DNA of 64,000 nt from Pipra filicauda. Lineage: Eukaryota; Chordata; Aves; Passeriformes; Pipridae. Below are positions 48,801 through 61,806 of the stretch, one piece after another (position 1 is the first letter of the stretch; each line of letters starts with the position of its first letter). The stretch is from positions 2,066,080-2,130,079 of the forward strand of contig NW_024103696.1 of NCBI RefSeq assembly GCF_003945595.2, written 5' to 3'. The notes below the pieces were generated by a model. That model was not told the origin of the DNA, made no database searches, and worked only from the letters and a program-made list of their open reading frames with translations. The translations under genes were made by a program, and so were the position numbers.

Positions 48801-49479
48801 GCTAAAATGATTGGCAGATATCAATGAAATTCATTAATAGGAAAATGCCAGTTTGCCTGACTTTCCATCTTTAAACTGCATCTCAGCAAACTTGTAATCA
48901 GGATGCAGTAATAAGGGACAAGGCAAACAGTCAATCAATTGCAATATTGGGAAAAAAAAAAGAACCTGAACTAATAAAACAAAATATTTCCTGGGTGAGA
49001 AATACAATCCATAAAAAGTATTTCTACAATTGTCCCTTGGGATCTCTACATAAAATCAGATCAGAGATTTATCAAACTCAATATTACCTGTTTCCTGTCA
49101 GGTACTCTGCCTTTATTTTGACCAAGAAGGAATCTCATTCACCTAGTTCCAGGACCACAATTTTTCCTTTTTGAATGTGTGAGTTATCAAAAAAGAGTGG
49201 TAATGTAATTTTTCAGTAGATATTAATTATTTTTGCAACAGAGAGTTTTGACTTAAGTCAGTAAAAGCTTTGATACCATTTTTAAAGGAAAAGCTTTCAA
49301 AAATGATTTCTCATTAATATTTTAACAAGCTAGTAATAATGACCCTAACCATCTTTCCTCTTTAGAAGATCAAAATATTTTGTATGGAGGTTTAGTTAAA
49401 GCAGCCATACTTTTTGGAAAAATGACCTGTCTGAAATATATTTTATCTCTAACTGATAGACACTAAATTTTGACATATA
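42806..49479. other. unique DNA, no gene seen
   Basis: About 6.7 kb with no recognised transposon, unusual for a window with this repeat density. The part 43250-45100 looks less degenerate than its surroundings and could include conserved non-coding sequence, which I cannot test. No exon is identified. Confidence 0.5.
45031..45044 (+). promoter_or_regulatory. RFX X-box-like word
   Basis: gttgccatggaaat matches one half of the palindromic X-box bound by RFX factors exactly (GTTGCC) and the second half imperfectly. A single motif match in 64 kb is weak evidence. Confidence 0.2.
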
Positions 49480-49612
49480 TTAATTATCTAATATATATAA
49501 TTATTCTCTCTCTATCTATAATAATATATAAAATTATATAAAATAATTATATTATAGTATAAAACACATAATTATAGTATAAAATTATATAAAATATATA
49601 GTAATTATCTAA
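49480..49612. repeat. AT-only low-complexity tract
   Basis: Nearly pure A/T with repeated words (ataattatagtataaaatt recurs around 49555-49600) and a short CT run (ctctctctatct). Replication slippage probably shaped it. Confidence 0.75.
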
Positions 49613-52600
49613 CACATACAAACCATTAAAACCTGGTTCAATAAGCCTGGAACTTTTCCTATCCACAGCTCAAGATGTTATCTGTCATCATAATCATAGA
49701 ACCAGATTTTTTTTCACTCTTGATGTCAGAAGCAATATTGCCAACCTTCTCAAGAGGTTCCTGTTTATGATACTGTTGGTTTACAAAAAGAAATTTTCTT
49801 TTCCTCACGTCGTAGCTTTGTAAATTACTGTGTGACACAGGTGAGGAAATTTAAAAAAAAAATGGCCTTTTCTCAATAAATTCTAGTAGAATATTTATTC
49901 TGCAACTTTGGTTTGTGTCCAGATATTTTTTCTACTTTAGTATATTTTTAGACTAATTAGCCTATATTCCAAACAGGAAAACTTGCATAATCATAATATT
50001 TACTCTATGCATATGTGTTGCAATCCCTCCTAAATGTCTATACCTTTAGCAGTAACATGTAAGAAGAGAAACTGTTTATTTTTCAGTCTCGCATACCCAA
50101 ACACTTGGCACTACATGAGTCATTAAAACTAATGGAGTCCTGAAATATTGCCAGACTCTTCCTTTCATTGTTTAGGGCTTGTTTCTGCTCACAGTGATTT
50201 CAGCTGGACTTTTGCCATTAATTTCAAAGCAGAAGTAGGTCCTTAGAATAATCTCATTTCTCCTGAAGATTCCATAGGAGATCACTTTACTAATTGAACC
50301 ATGCCATTATTTTATTTTTGTGTTGTCCATTTCTTTAAGCTTAATTATTGAACCAGATTGTTGAATTCTGTGTTTATGTTGATGTTTTGGTTTGTTGTTG
50401 TTTCAGTATTTTTCTCTCTCTCAAACTAGTGTTTAATTCAGCGTTCTATTGTCTTTGGTATTGCAGCTTTTCTGCCAAAATAGCTTAGGTACAAGTACAT
50501 TAAATGCTTGGTTTCTTCCACTTAGTCATCTATGTATCTATGTGCTACTACCCACAGGTAAAACATCTTAGCTCTTAGTGTAAACATTTCAACAGCTGAG
50601 AAAATTGCAAACATTACTGCGTGAACCATGGCTAAAATTGTCTAGTAATGCTTAACAATTATCTAATGTGATTCTTAAGCATTTTATCATGTAGTCACAT
50701 TCATGGATTCTTGGCATGTCAATTGTCTTTATATCTTTAAGCAAAACAATGTAAGCTTTGCTTAATGTCACATCTGCTGTAAAAAGACTCAATAATTTGG
50801 ATATTGATATTTGGACACTGACAATCAATTTTCAATAGTTACACTGCATAATTCACTTCCTCAGAATATACTTTTTGTAGGTTTTCCTACAACTAAAAAT
50901 ATGTAATTCCATTTTAATTATGTTACCTAATTAATGGTGCCCCAAATCTGAACAATATGGCATCATTACATTAACTTTGTAAAGGATCATAGAATTTTAG
51001 TGAGGAATCAATCTAATATTATCATTCAGAATCCTTAATGAGCATTAAATGGGGGTGAAAAAGATTGTAAGATAAACTTTGAATTAGGCCCTCTTCTATT
51101 TGGGTTTCAGAAAGAGCTCTCAAATTATACAGGATTTATCCCTTTCATTGCACCCGTGAAACAGCATTACTAGGCATTTCTCCCTAAGTGCCTTCTCTTT
51201 GGACATAATTACATTCTCTGACCCTTCTAGACCATTCAGGATTGCTTGTGTGAAGAAATTATGTTTAATGAACCTATAATTTATATATGGCTATGCAGGA
51301 GTTACCATGTCAGGACATCACATCATTAAGAGATAAGAACATGTGCTCAAAAATTTTTAAAAAGTAGAAAAAGGAATGGTGAAAAATTAAATAAGGTATT
51401 GGGTGTAGTGTTGAAAAAATTGTTTTTCACTGTCATTGACGCAGTATTGCTGTAGTTGTCTTCACAATATGAACAAAAAGAAATAATTGCATATTACTGC
51501 TTTGACTAGTTTAACTCTGTTCTGTGGTGCTTTTTATATAAAACACATAGCTAGCTTTTGTTTGTAACTTTTTCATTAAATGATGTAAATCAATAGGTTG
51601 TTATCTCCCTCAGAGTTTGCAAGTGGGTTCAGTTTATTTATATCATTTATTATCATTCATTCACATTGCTTTCTGCTCTATAAAATGAAGGACTACATCT
51701 TTTGCTTTGTAATTTTGCCTGCTTAACTTTTCAATAAACACTGAATTGAGGGGTAATAGCTGTTTCACTTCTTTTATACTCATCATGAGCAAATAAATTT
51801 TTAGCAAGTTATTGCTCACAGCTTTCTCTGACAAGCTAGATTTTAGGAATCTAGAAGGAAGAATTCCAACACAAAACAAAGTGTTTGTGTCAGTGCTACA
51901 CCTGTCAATGGGAACAGAGTTTCACTGTTTTTCTTTAAAAAATCAAATTTATAAGGTTTAAACGTATACTATATTGCGTATGGGATAGATCCACAGTAAG
52001 GCCTTGAAGATTAAGGGTTATATTTCTTGGTGAAATTCCAACTGACATGCTCTCAAGAAAAACTGTCACTCATTTACGCTCTACAGGAAAATTACAGCTT
52101 TGAAGAAAGTAAGTAATTCTTTGGAGTATATTGTAAGGACCCCCCACTCCTCGCAGTTAGGAACAAGAAAAACATGTCTAAACAAGTTGTGTATCTCAGG
52201 TTAAACAAGATTTATTCGTTCTTTTACCAGGGGAGGACCAGCTATCAGACTTAGGGGAAAAGACAGTCAGAAATATTTGAATTAATGGTTAAAAAATCCT
52301 AGTGTGAAAAACATACTGGTTTTTAGTACATTTCACAGAGCATCATCTTGGATAGACTTCTAATGAGATGTTCGCAAAAGAAAAAAAAGGTTTATATTTG
52401 TTTTCATGTCATCCCACTTATCAGACTACAACAGAAACTTTTGGGATCTGTGATGCCAGGATCGAAATGCTGTAAAGTCTGCCTTGAGTAATATTTTTTT
52501 TTTTAAATTTCTTGTCATACAGTCCTTATAATGCCTTGGCTTTCACCAGGATATGTCTTCTTGTTCAGGCCCAGGGAGATAAGATTTCCTCTGATACAGA

Positions 52601-54547
52601 CTTCAGGTGAGGTTTAGGTACCCCACACTTTTTATGGCAGAGCCAGCAATGTAAACCCCTGAGAAGCCAAAGTTTCCAGAGTTCCTGCTGAAGACAAGGC
52701 AGCCTAGGAACTGGTAAATCATTTGGAAACATTAACTGTTTTAGTTAGTTCATTCATACAGACTTTCACAGTTCAGCAAATGTTCACATTTGCAATACTT
52801 CATAATCCAAATTATGTTTTCTTTTTTGAGGGGAAATTCACTATTTTCAGTCTACTCTTTCTTAAAATATAAGCTTCCAGCTATCACAAAAGTATTCTTC
52901 ACCGATGTGTGTGATCTCTTTTTTTGCTGGTCTCAAGCTATCAGTAATAGTGTTGTCTGTTTCATAATGTTATTAACTTATGTACTTCTTAGATTATATC
53001 AAACTTTCTGGAAAATCACAGAGCTCATAAAAGAGGGTTTAACATAATTTCACAAAGTTTGATCCTATTTAATAATGATTATTTTAAGACAGATTTCACA
53101 AACTTCAGGTGTTTACCTGAAGTTAACAAGCAGAGGAGTGCATTAAATTTACCAGGTTTCCATTGTTCAGTCTTCTTTGCCTGTAGGTTTTTTATAAACT
53201 GTCATCAATTCACCAGTGTTCTTTTGATAGGATAAATAGTTTGAAATTTTCGGTGCTCTTACTCAGACATTTTCTCAGGTTCCTGAAAAATGTATATTAC
53301 TTTATTTTGCAACCTTTTGTCTAATTTTTCAACATTCTTAAAAAGTACACACCAGATTTAACACATGTATTTTATATAGAACAAAAATAATTTTTATGTT
53401 CCCACTTCCCACCTATGAATCCACACAATAACTTGGCTTTCTGCTCTTTCTCTACAATGTCCATCTATGTTATCAGTGTAATACAGGCTCCCAATCTGCA
53501 TTCTTTGATGAACATGTCCATCCAAGGCTCTATTAAAGCACCCTTCTCATGTTCTCAGCTTACTAGATGAGCTCTTGCTCTATATGTTTGTGTACAAAGG
53601 AAGGCACATGTTTTTACAGCTCAGCAGGGGTAGGGCATAGAGACAGGAAATCAGAGTGTTTAAACTGCTATATGAACTACTTTTAAGATTTCTATTCCCT
53701 TCTACTTAGGAGAGGCTCTATGTTCTGGAACAGTGGGAAATAGTAGCATAGATTTCTTTCCCTGAAATATTGGGTAGTATGACTTTAGATCTAGTAAGGA
53801 CAAACATCTATGAAGTGAGAGGCATCACAGTTGGGTTTGCAGGCATGCTGTCAAGCAAGCTGTTTGAGGTGCAAAGGACACAATAGACATAGATGGACCT
53901 TTAGATACTATAAGAAGCATGCAGAATTCTGTAACTAAAGATTAAATCAACACTGTTCCTTTACTGCATTTTGGTTAATGTTTCCCATCTATAACAGTAA
54001 ATTTTTATGGTTATAAAGACAAAAAGATTATCCCTTACATTGGGATACCTTTGTATGCTAAAACTACTACATAGAATTTTAGATATTATGGAAATAAATT
54101 TAGTGCACTTTTCTGCAATTTCTCTAAAAGAATATGGTACTTCTTTTCAATCAGTGCAAGCAAGTGTTAAAGGAGTAATTTTGTTTGTATTCCTCACTGT
54201 AAAATATGTCTAGAAATTCAGAATCAAGCTACATTACCATGCAGGTTATAAACTATACTATCGAAACACAAGGCAAGGTAAGGCATAAATTACATCACTT
54301 TATTTACTTTAAAAGTCATTGGAATCAATAACCTCATTTGTGACCTTCCTGAAAAACCGTGGCTTCACTTCCTACAAAGAAGTCACAAAATTCTGAATTT
54401 TTATAATTTTTCCCTTGTTAATCTCGTGGCTGTTAACAGCTAGAGAAAAATAACCATGTAAGTAAAACACACTTTTCTGTAAATTATGCAGGATAACCTA
54501 ATACATTTTTGCAATAACGTTTGGGTTTTTCCATGTAGTTTTCCCAG
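49613..54547. other. unique AT-rich DNA, no gene seen
   Basis: Almost 5 kb without recognised repeats or exons. Confidence 0.55.
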
Positions 54548-54616
54548 ACAAAAAAAACAAAAGACAAACAAAACAAGCAAGCAAGCAAACAAACAAACAA
54601 ACAACAACCCCCCCCA
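54548..54616. repeat. (CAAA)n / (CAAG)n tract
   Basis: A-rich start, three CAAG units, several CAAA units, then an eight-C run. Confidence 0.85.
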
Positions 54617-54808
54617 GATATTTATAAATACAATTGCAATTAAACTTTGCTGTCAAAAACATTCATAACATTATTTGAACGATATTAAATTCTTTTCTTT
54701 ACCATTATTTGCTTATATTGCCAGGGAATCAGGTTCTAAGTTTGAAGAAGTGCAGAGGAACAGGTCTGGTTATTCCAGGTCTTACTCCTGTAAGTGTCTG
54801 GGACTGTT
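54617..54808. other. spacer
   Basis: No recognised content. Confidence 0.5.
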
Positions 54809-54902
54809 CATAGAATCGTAGAATCATAGAATCAATTGGGTTGGAAAAGACCTCCAAGATCATCAAGTCCGACCCTTGATCCAACACCGCCATGGTTACT
54901 AA
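54809..54902 (-). repeat. CR1 3' end, short copy
   Basis: catagaatcgtagaatcata, then ttgggttggaaaagacctcc and gatcatcaagtccgaccc. Only the last 90 bases of the element are present. It lies 575 bp from a second CR1 3' end in the same orientation. Confidence 0.9.
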
Positions 54903-55477
54903 CAGGAGTAAAGAAGTAGAGATTTCCTTGGCACTCCTTACATGTCCCTGGTTGAGAATGGAGAAGAAGGACGGGATTTAATTGACAGGTAGGCTTAGCT
55001 TGTCTGCCCCTTTGCTATATTTGCTATCCTCATCTGTACTTTGTAGTGTGATTTTATTGAAACTGATACTTCCTTATATTTTGAATCCGTCTAAGTTCTA
55101 GTCTGCAATGCGAGGCTGGAATTTCTTTACAGGTAAGTGATTTTTTCCTTTTTTTTTTCTTTTTTGTTTTTCAATATCAGCACAGAGATTCATCTTCAGG
55201 TGAAAAAAAATAAAACAACTTTTAAATTCGTGTATTTGTTTATGATTAATTTGTCACTTTTCATAGCCATTTCTGAGTGGAAGCAACAAGCTGTCACAGC
55301 AAACAGGGTTCCTAGGAAACATCAGGTTAACTGTACTCATCTGGAGGAAGGAACAGAGATTGCAACTACAGAGATGGATATATTCCTCATAGGTTCTTGC
55401 ACTTCAGCCGGTGACTAGGTAGAGAGCAGGACTACAAAGTAATTTGAATCCAGCCATGGAAGTCTGGAGATAACCAA
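54903..55477. other. spacer between two CR1 3' ends
   Basis: Unique sequence; a 93-codon frame at 55137-55418 has no recognisable features. Confidence 0.5.
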
Positions 55478-55993
55478 ATCACAGAATCACAGAATCAGCT
55501 AGGTTGGAAAAGGCCTCTGAGATCATCAAGTCCAACCCGTGACCCAACACCATCTTGACAACCAGACCATGGCACTAAGTGCCACATCCAGTCTCCTCTT
55601 AAAAACCTCCAGGGATGATGAATCTACCATCTCCCTAGGCAGCCCATTCCAATGTCTGATTACTCTCCCTGTAAAAAATTTCTTCCTAATATCTAAACTA
55701 AACCTCCCCTGGCAGAACTTAAGACCATACCCTCTTGTCCTACTACTGGTTGTCTGGAAAAAGAGACCAACCCTCACCTGGCTACAGCCTCCTTTCAGAG
55801 AGTTGTAGAGAGCAGTAAGATCTCCCCTGTGCTTCCTCTTCTCCAGGCTAAACAACCCCAGCTCCCTCAGCCTCTCCTTATAGGACTTGTGCTCAAGTCC
55901 CTTCACCAGCCTTGTTGCTCTTCTCTGGTCAAGTTCCAGCACCTCAATATCCTTCCTAAACTGAGGGGCCTGGAACCAGACATGGTACTTGTG
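55478..55993 (-). mobile_element. CR1 copy with ORF2 C-terminus, comparatively young
   Basis: The 3' terminus tcacagaatcacagaatcag is at the left, followed by aggttggaaaaggcctctga, gaccatggcactaagtgcca, tctccctaggcagcccattc and gcctctccttataggacttg. The 516-bp copy keeps a continuous reading frame and the 3' octamers, suggesting less decay than other copies here. Confidence 0.9.
55526..55993 (-). pseudogene. CR1 ORF2 C-terminal fragment, frame still open
   Basis: About 155 codons are open from near the truncation point. The order is [57 protein letters not shown] and [16 protein letters not shown], the known C-terminal end of CR1 ORF2 after the RT domain. Where other copies have a TAG after the final MV, this one has TGG, so the frame runs on for about eleven residues into the 3' UTR. 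The RT catalytic region is absent, so there is no independent function. Confidence 0.8.
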
Positions 55994-58248
55994 CATAGTC
56001 TCACTGTCTTTTTTCCTCCCATTATTTAAAAAACCATTTATAAACCTTCACCCTGCCAGAATATCTGGTTTCCTTCCAAGAGAAGTTAATACATGTGAGA
56101 CTATGCAGATGGGTCCCATCCTGAATGGCAGCTAGGAGACAGCCTGGTTGCATACTCAGTAGACGGGACTGAAAGTTGGACCTGCCCTGTATGTGGAAAT
56201 CGTTGAAATGGTGAAGATGCCGCATGATGCCTTGCGAGGCTGAGCAGACCCCTTTTCCTCGTGCAGATCAGAGCTGCACTTCAAACGCTATTTTAGCACT
56301 TGACTGACTCTCTTTTTATGTTTCTGTGTTTTTTCTGTAGCCTCTTAGCTGACCTCAGAACTTTATGGAGGTCAGTGTAGCACAACTGATGGGGAAGGAA
56401 GACCAAAGCCATTCAAGAACATTATTACTATATTAGCTTCTAGTTTCTAAAGAGTAATATTCCTGTGATTCTTTCCTTTTATAACCTAATGTATCACGAG
56501 TTTTCTCTCCATGGGCTTTTTGTTCTTCCCCCACCCTTCAAAGTGTGAATTTTTGTGAAAAGTTAATCCTGAATAGAAATTCAAATTTTGAAAACTACAC
56601 ATAAAATACACAATCTTCTTCTTCAAACTACATTTTTACATTATTTTCTGCATGTAAAATTTTTTCCATATTTTCTCACTATCAAGAAGCAAGAATAATA
56701 ATTATCACTATGAATATTCATGGACATTTCTCTGTTATTTTAACATAATTTTTATGGAACATCTATTCATTGTACCATGAAGAAACTGAAGCCATGAAAA
56801 ATGACAAAGCTTGTAGTGTTGATAAATACAAAGAAATGGTAATACGCATGACTATGAACAGAACTATTTGAATGGCATTTATTTTTCATTTAAATGGTGT
56901 GAATTTAAAATGTCATGCGGTAAAGATTACTGTATGGATATTTCAAGGAAACTTTCTTGATTAAATTGAAGAACTGGTTTAAAATGATTATTTATTTGTA
57001 ACATATGAAATGGATTATTCTACTGTTCTGTTTGGCTTTAATGTTCTGGAAAGTCTCAATTCATAATAATTAAAGTTCTAAATGAAGAGCAACGGGATCA
57101 TAGTACAAGTATTAATGGAGAGAGAAGTATGTTTAAACATTATAATATTTTAAAACTCTTCTGTGCTCAGACATCTTTCTCCATCCTCATTCTGGACAAG
57201 AACATAGCTACATTTTTTCTGTTGATATAATTGAAGAGAGCAAATGCTGTTATTTTAAAAGGATATCTGTTGCAAAGCTTCTAAATAGATGTCTACTCTT
57301 TTACCCAGAAACCTATCATTTCAATGTGTTCACCATCCTGAGGAGTCTCCATGATATATCATGATATGCTTCAGTGTGCAGTGCAATAGCCAGTCCATAG
57401 GCCTCTCAAGTAATTCCTCTTGACAGAGACATTGTCACTAGCAGCCATGCTTTCAGAAATTATGTACACATATTAAAAATATCTGTATGCATTTAATTGT
57501 AATATTTATATAAGTACTTAATATTGAAGATTTATTTTGTAGGTAATGTAATTCTACAGATTTAAAAAAATAAAAATAATAATAGCAGAAATTCCATCTA
57601 TTGCACAGTATATTTTTCTTTTAGGTTCCTTAGAAAATAACAATCTTACACTTCAGAAAATCTTTTCCTGTTTTAACAGAAGCAAGTCCTTTTTTGCATT
57701 TGAGTAAATCCCTCATGGGACCTATTCTCTTGTCTTTTCTTAATTACCATAGGCAAGTGTTTGAATTGTAGTAGTCATTGTACATTTCAATGCAAATGAC
57801 ATAAGGTTAAGAAAGCTATTTTATAAATACCTCTGTGGTTTATTAGAGGCAACAATGGGTGGTAATAATGACTTCTTTGTATGCCATTAGACATCACTTA
57901 CTCTCATTTGGTGGTGACACACTGTTATAAATTGTGGTACTCTAGAGAATCAACATCTGGTGATTCACCTCTGATTGTTGAAGTTTCTCTCTCTTTTCTT
58001 ACTAACATGTCAAAATTTTCTTCAGTTGTGAAACATATGTACTACCATAAAAATAATGATACTATATTGAATTATTATACAATGAACCTTTTTTTAAAAA
58101 GGCAACCTTTGGAAACCTTTGAAAGTACCTGTTTTTTTAGTTACTCAGATATGATGACATACAAAGCAGGAAACAGTAACTTTTGCTATTACAGCATTCA
58201 AACTATGTAACCACAGCAAATGCTGAAACAAAGATGATGTGATATAGG

Positions 58249-58252
<4 letters not shown>
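55994..58252. other. unique AT-rich DNA, no gene seen
   Basis: A moderately GC-richer stretch at about 56090-56280 is unexplained. A 109-codon frame (57881-58210) ends shortly before the poly(A) run but shows no domain. Confidence 0.5.

Positions 58253-58291
<39 letters not shown>
58253..58291. repeat. uninterrupted poly(A), 39 nt
   Basis: Thirty-nine A residues in a row between ggttct and gcaaacag. There is no AATAAA or ATTAAA in the 40 bases before it, so a retrocopy tail is not supported. Confidence 0.95.
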
Positions 58292-58292
<1 letters not shown>

Positions 58293-59756
58293 CAAACAGA
58301 AAACCAGAACAAAAAAGCAACACAATTTGTGAATCATATATAAATGGATTACCTGAGGATATCCAAAATTTTATCTCAGGAAGGAATGAAATACCTTGGA
58401 GACTAACCCAAAGCAGAAACTGTCTAGTAAGGTTCATTACATAATCTTTGTTATTTTTAAGAATGGGTAAAATCAATATGTTCAACTAAATCAAATAAGA
58501 TAAAATTTTGGCAATATTCTTTCCTATTTGAAGGAAAGACTATTTGTAACAGATAATTCTCATACTACAGGAGAAGTGAATTTTACTTTAAGAATCAGGA
58601 ATTGGTTGTCATGAACTCTCATTGGAATATCATTGCACCTGTGTTGCCATGTCCAGAGATCCTGCCAAGAATCCTGTGTGGGGAGCAAAGCTTCACCTCT
58701 GTTAAAGACGTGAATCCTGACCCTCCATAATATCATCTGCTTCCCACTGGTTCTGTGCATACACTGTGTTTTTCATATTAAGTTCTGGTTTGTCAAAATA
58801 AAGTGAGGAAGGAAGGTTGCAGGGGTGGAGAACAACAACCACAAAAACACTGAAACTGTTACTTTCATGAAAGGCTCTTGTTACAGGTGATTTTCCACTA
58901 ACTAAATTGTGCCAAGGCACTTGTTTGAAGACAAGAGCATTTGAAAGACATACTTTTTAAAATCGGAAATGCACGTTTTACAAAGATGCCACCCACGCAG
59001 TGTCATGTTAAATCCTTATGGACACCCATTCATACCTCATCCTGACAACAGCTGTCATTTGTCTTTCTTGAACAAAGTTTTTCTCATCCTAAGTGAGAAT
59101 ATAAGTTTGCCACTGATTTGCTTAATTTCTTAATGGATATATTTTCACTGAAGTTTTATGAAGGATCTTTTATGAAGGAGCTTTTTCATAGCCACATGTT
59201 TAAAGTCAGATAAACAATAAGTCTTTTTCTGTAGTAAAAGATGCAACTTTATTAACTACAGATCTATATTACCGTACTCAAGGTAGGTCCCTGATCTTTC
59301 AAGACAACATCTTAATTCTTTCTCACTCCAAGGTTGACCAACACCTTTGAGGAATTAAATCCTGTCTTAATGGCACAATGAAATCTTCTGCAGAAATAAG
59401 TAGGCTAATTTTGGACAAGCAGATATCAGAAGTCTAACCACAGTAGCTCTACCTGGTCCCAGTAGAGCATGGCTAATGCAGAACATTAGCATTAGTAAAC
59501 TCAATCAGATGTATAATACAGAAGTTCCTCTAATCTCCATAACAGGATAAATGTATTAATCTGTATCAATCTGCAAGGAAGTCAAGGTAAGAAAAGGTGT
59601 CCTAAAGTTTACTGCTTGCACAGGAAGCAGTTTTCTGGAAACCCAAATGTTGTATGGAAACTCTTATTATGTAGACAAGCTTTTAGTACACAAACAAGTT
59701 ATATAACCTTTTCCTGGCTGCTCTGGCCCAGATAGTATAATGAATATAAAAAATCC
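58292..59756. other. unique AT-rich DNA, no gene seen
   Basis: No recognised content. Confidence 0.55.
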
Positions 59757-59985
59757 CCAAAGTTTAAATAAAAATCCAAACAAAATAAAATAAAATTAAA
59801 CAAACAAACAAACAAACAAACAAACAAAAACAAACAAAAAACAAAACCAAAAAAACTCCCCCCCAAAAAAAACCCACACAGAACAAAACCAACTAAACAA
59901 AAAAAAAACCAAAACCAAAACCAAACAAACAAAAACCAAACAAAGCCTCACCTCAAAAAAATAAAATAAAAAAAAGAAAGTGCAC
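59757..59985. repeat. A/C-only tract with (CAAA)n core
   Basis: Six or more perfect CAAA units from about 59802, then A runs broken by C runs (ctcccccccaaaaaaaaccc), then ACC/AAAACC units. There is no G at all for over 100 bases. Open frames on the complement here are compositional. Confidence 0.9.
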
Positions 59986-60329
59986 CCCAAAAGAGAGACT
60001 ACACTTTCTCGCTCATCACTTTTCTGATGAATTAATTTTTGATTTTTTAGCAGTCAAAAATATCTCAGACATCAGAGAGTTGAGCATCTCACAGTTCATT
60101 ATGTCAGAATCTGGGGATTACTCATTCACCTCTCTTAAGTAACATCCAATGCTGCAGCACTTACACAGCTGTTGAGGATTTGAACCTCATGTCTACATTT
60201 GAAGCATTTTAGAGTGCAAGAGCACGTTACTGACATCACTCTCTGAGTCATTAATTCATACATTTTAAGTGGAATTTATTTATCTGAAATAGGTTTTCCT
60301 CCCCTTTAAATCTGAATAATCCAAAATGG
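59986..60329. other. spacer
   Basis: Unique AT-rich sequence with no recognised content. Confidence 0.5.
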
Positions 60330-60475
60330 GTAAGTTGGAAGGGACTACAGTTAATCATCTGGTCCAACCTCTCTGATCAGTCATCCTAGAGCACATTGCA
60401 CACAATTGCATCCAGGTGGTTCTTGAATATCTCCAATGAGGGAGACTCCACAACCTCTCTGGGCAATCGTGGAAT
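60330..60475 (-). repeat. CR1 3'-UTR and ORF2 end, diverged
   Basis: aagttggaagggactacagt, catctggtccaacctctctg, aggtggttcttgaatatctc, gggagactccacaacctctc. The terminal octamers are not recognisable. The minus-strand 60-codon frame over it is incidental. Confidence 0.75.
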
Positions 60476-61806
60476 TGGGGTGAATACCTTACAGAACCTG
60501 TGAGCTGAATCCTATCAAAATCAGCTGTGTACAACATTACTATCTGTTCAAGAATGTCACACCTTGAACTTGTAGCCTAAAGTAAAATGACAGTGGCCTC
60601 AGCAAAGCTATGTTAAATTGCTAAAGTGTGAATTCTAAAAGTCTGTTTTCTAAAACTCATTTGTGTTCTGAGCCTCAGTCAATACAGTCTCCTGATGATA
60701 GTAGAATGTCATTTAATTAAGAAAGTTCACAGAGCATTTTGGTACAACTTAAACAATGACAATCTTGGTTCCCATTCACTCAACAGAACACAATAGACAT
60801 TAATGAGTAAGAAATAGCACTCTACTGTGTGACAGCAAAAAGTTCACTCTATACTGGGAAACACCATCTAGCTGTGAACAGAAGTTATAGTGCAAAATAT
60901 AAAAATCAATAGACTCAATTCACCTATGCCCTACAGCATACCTCCATGATTTTCTCAGGTTATCTTTCTACCCAGACTTTCTTTACAACTGTCTTTGATC
61001 ATATCTTTCTCTTTTCACCTACTTTATAATGTAACTCGTATTTACTTAGCAGTTTATCAGAGATGCCCAGTTTAAATCTGAAGGCTTTCTTCCACAGCAA
61101 AAGATCCTAACAGAATTCATCTAATGGCTGCACTGACAAACTACAAGTAACCTTTATGAGTATTAGGTCAGGTCCCAGATCAGCAAAGCTATCTAGAAAG
61201 AAGTGCTAAATTGCAGCCAGTAGCCTTGAATGGACTGACTTGAAAAATAGCTTTTTTTCTTATTTTGAAGCTCTACACAAACTGCTGTCTCTCCATCTAT
61301 AGCCTCTAACACTGATTTTGTGACAGTTCAGATCTCCTTGAACCTTTAATGTCTTTTAGAAAAGATGTACTGGAAGCACAAAGTAACATCAGTTTTATCT
61401 CTTTAGTTAGAAATAAGAGAAAAGACCAAATACATTTTAACAAATATCATCACCAACAAAATTTTGAAACTCTTTTTTCCTATGAAACAAGAAACACCAG
61501 ATACAGAAAATTTACAAGTTTACAAAATAAAAATAGTCTTTTAGCTCACCTCTACTCCATAAATAATTTTATAATGAATTTCATTGAATCAAGACGGAAA
61601 AAAATAAAAGCACAGAAACAAAAGGAATAATGTATTAGTTATTATGTTTAAATTAGAAGATAATAATACAAGAAATTAGCAACATAGTTGACACTTTAAC
61701 AACTAATTATTTCAAAACTTCATCTCTTAAAACAATAGATACTGACATATTTTTAAAATTGGGTGTTCTTTTTTAAGAATGATCTTTGCAAACCCTCTGT
61801 CAAACA
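60476..61806. other. unique AT-rich DNA, no gene seen
   Basis: No recognised content. Confidence 0.5.

Noticed and set aside
57881..58252. Retrocopied gene ending in the 39-nt poly(A)
   Set aside because: No polyadenylation signal in front of the A run, no flanking duplication and no recognisable protein.
59699..59990. Two minus-strand frames with Phe/Val/Cys-rich, membrane-like translation
   Set aside because: They are the complement of the A/C-only repeat tract, so the apparent hydrophobicity is an artefact of composition.
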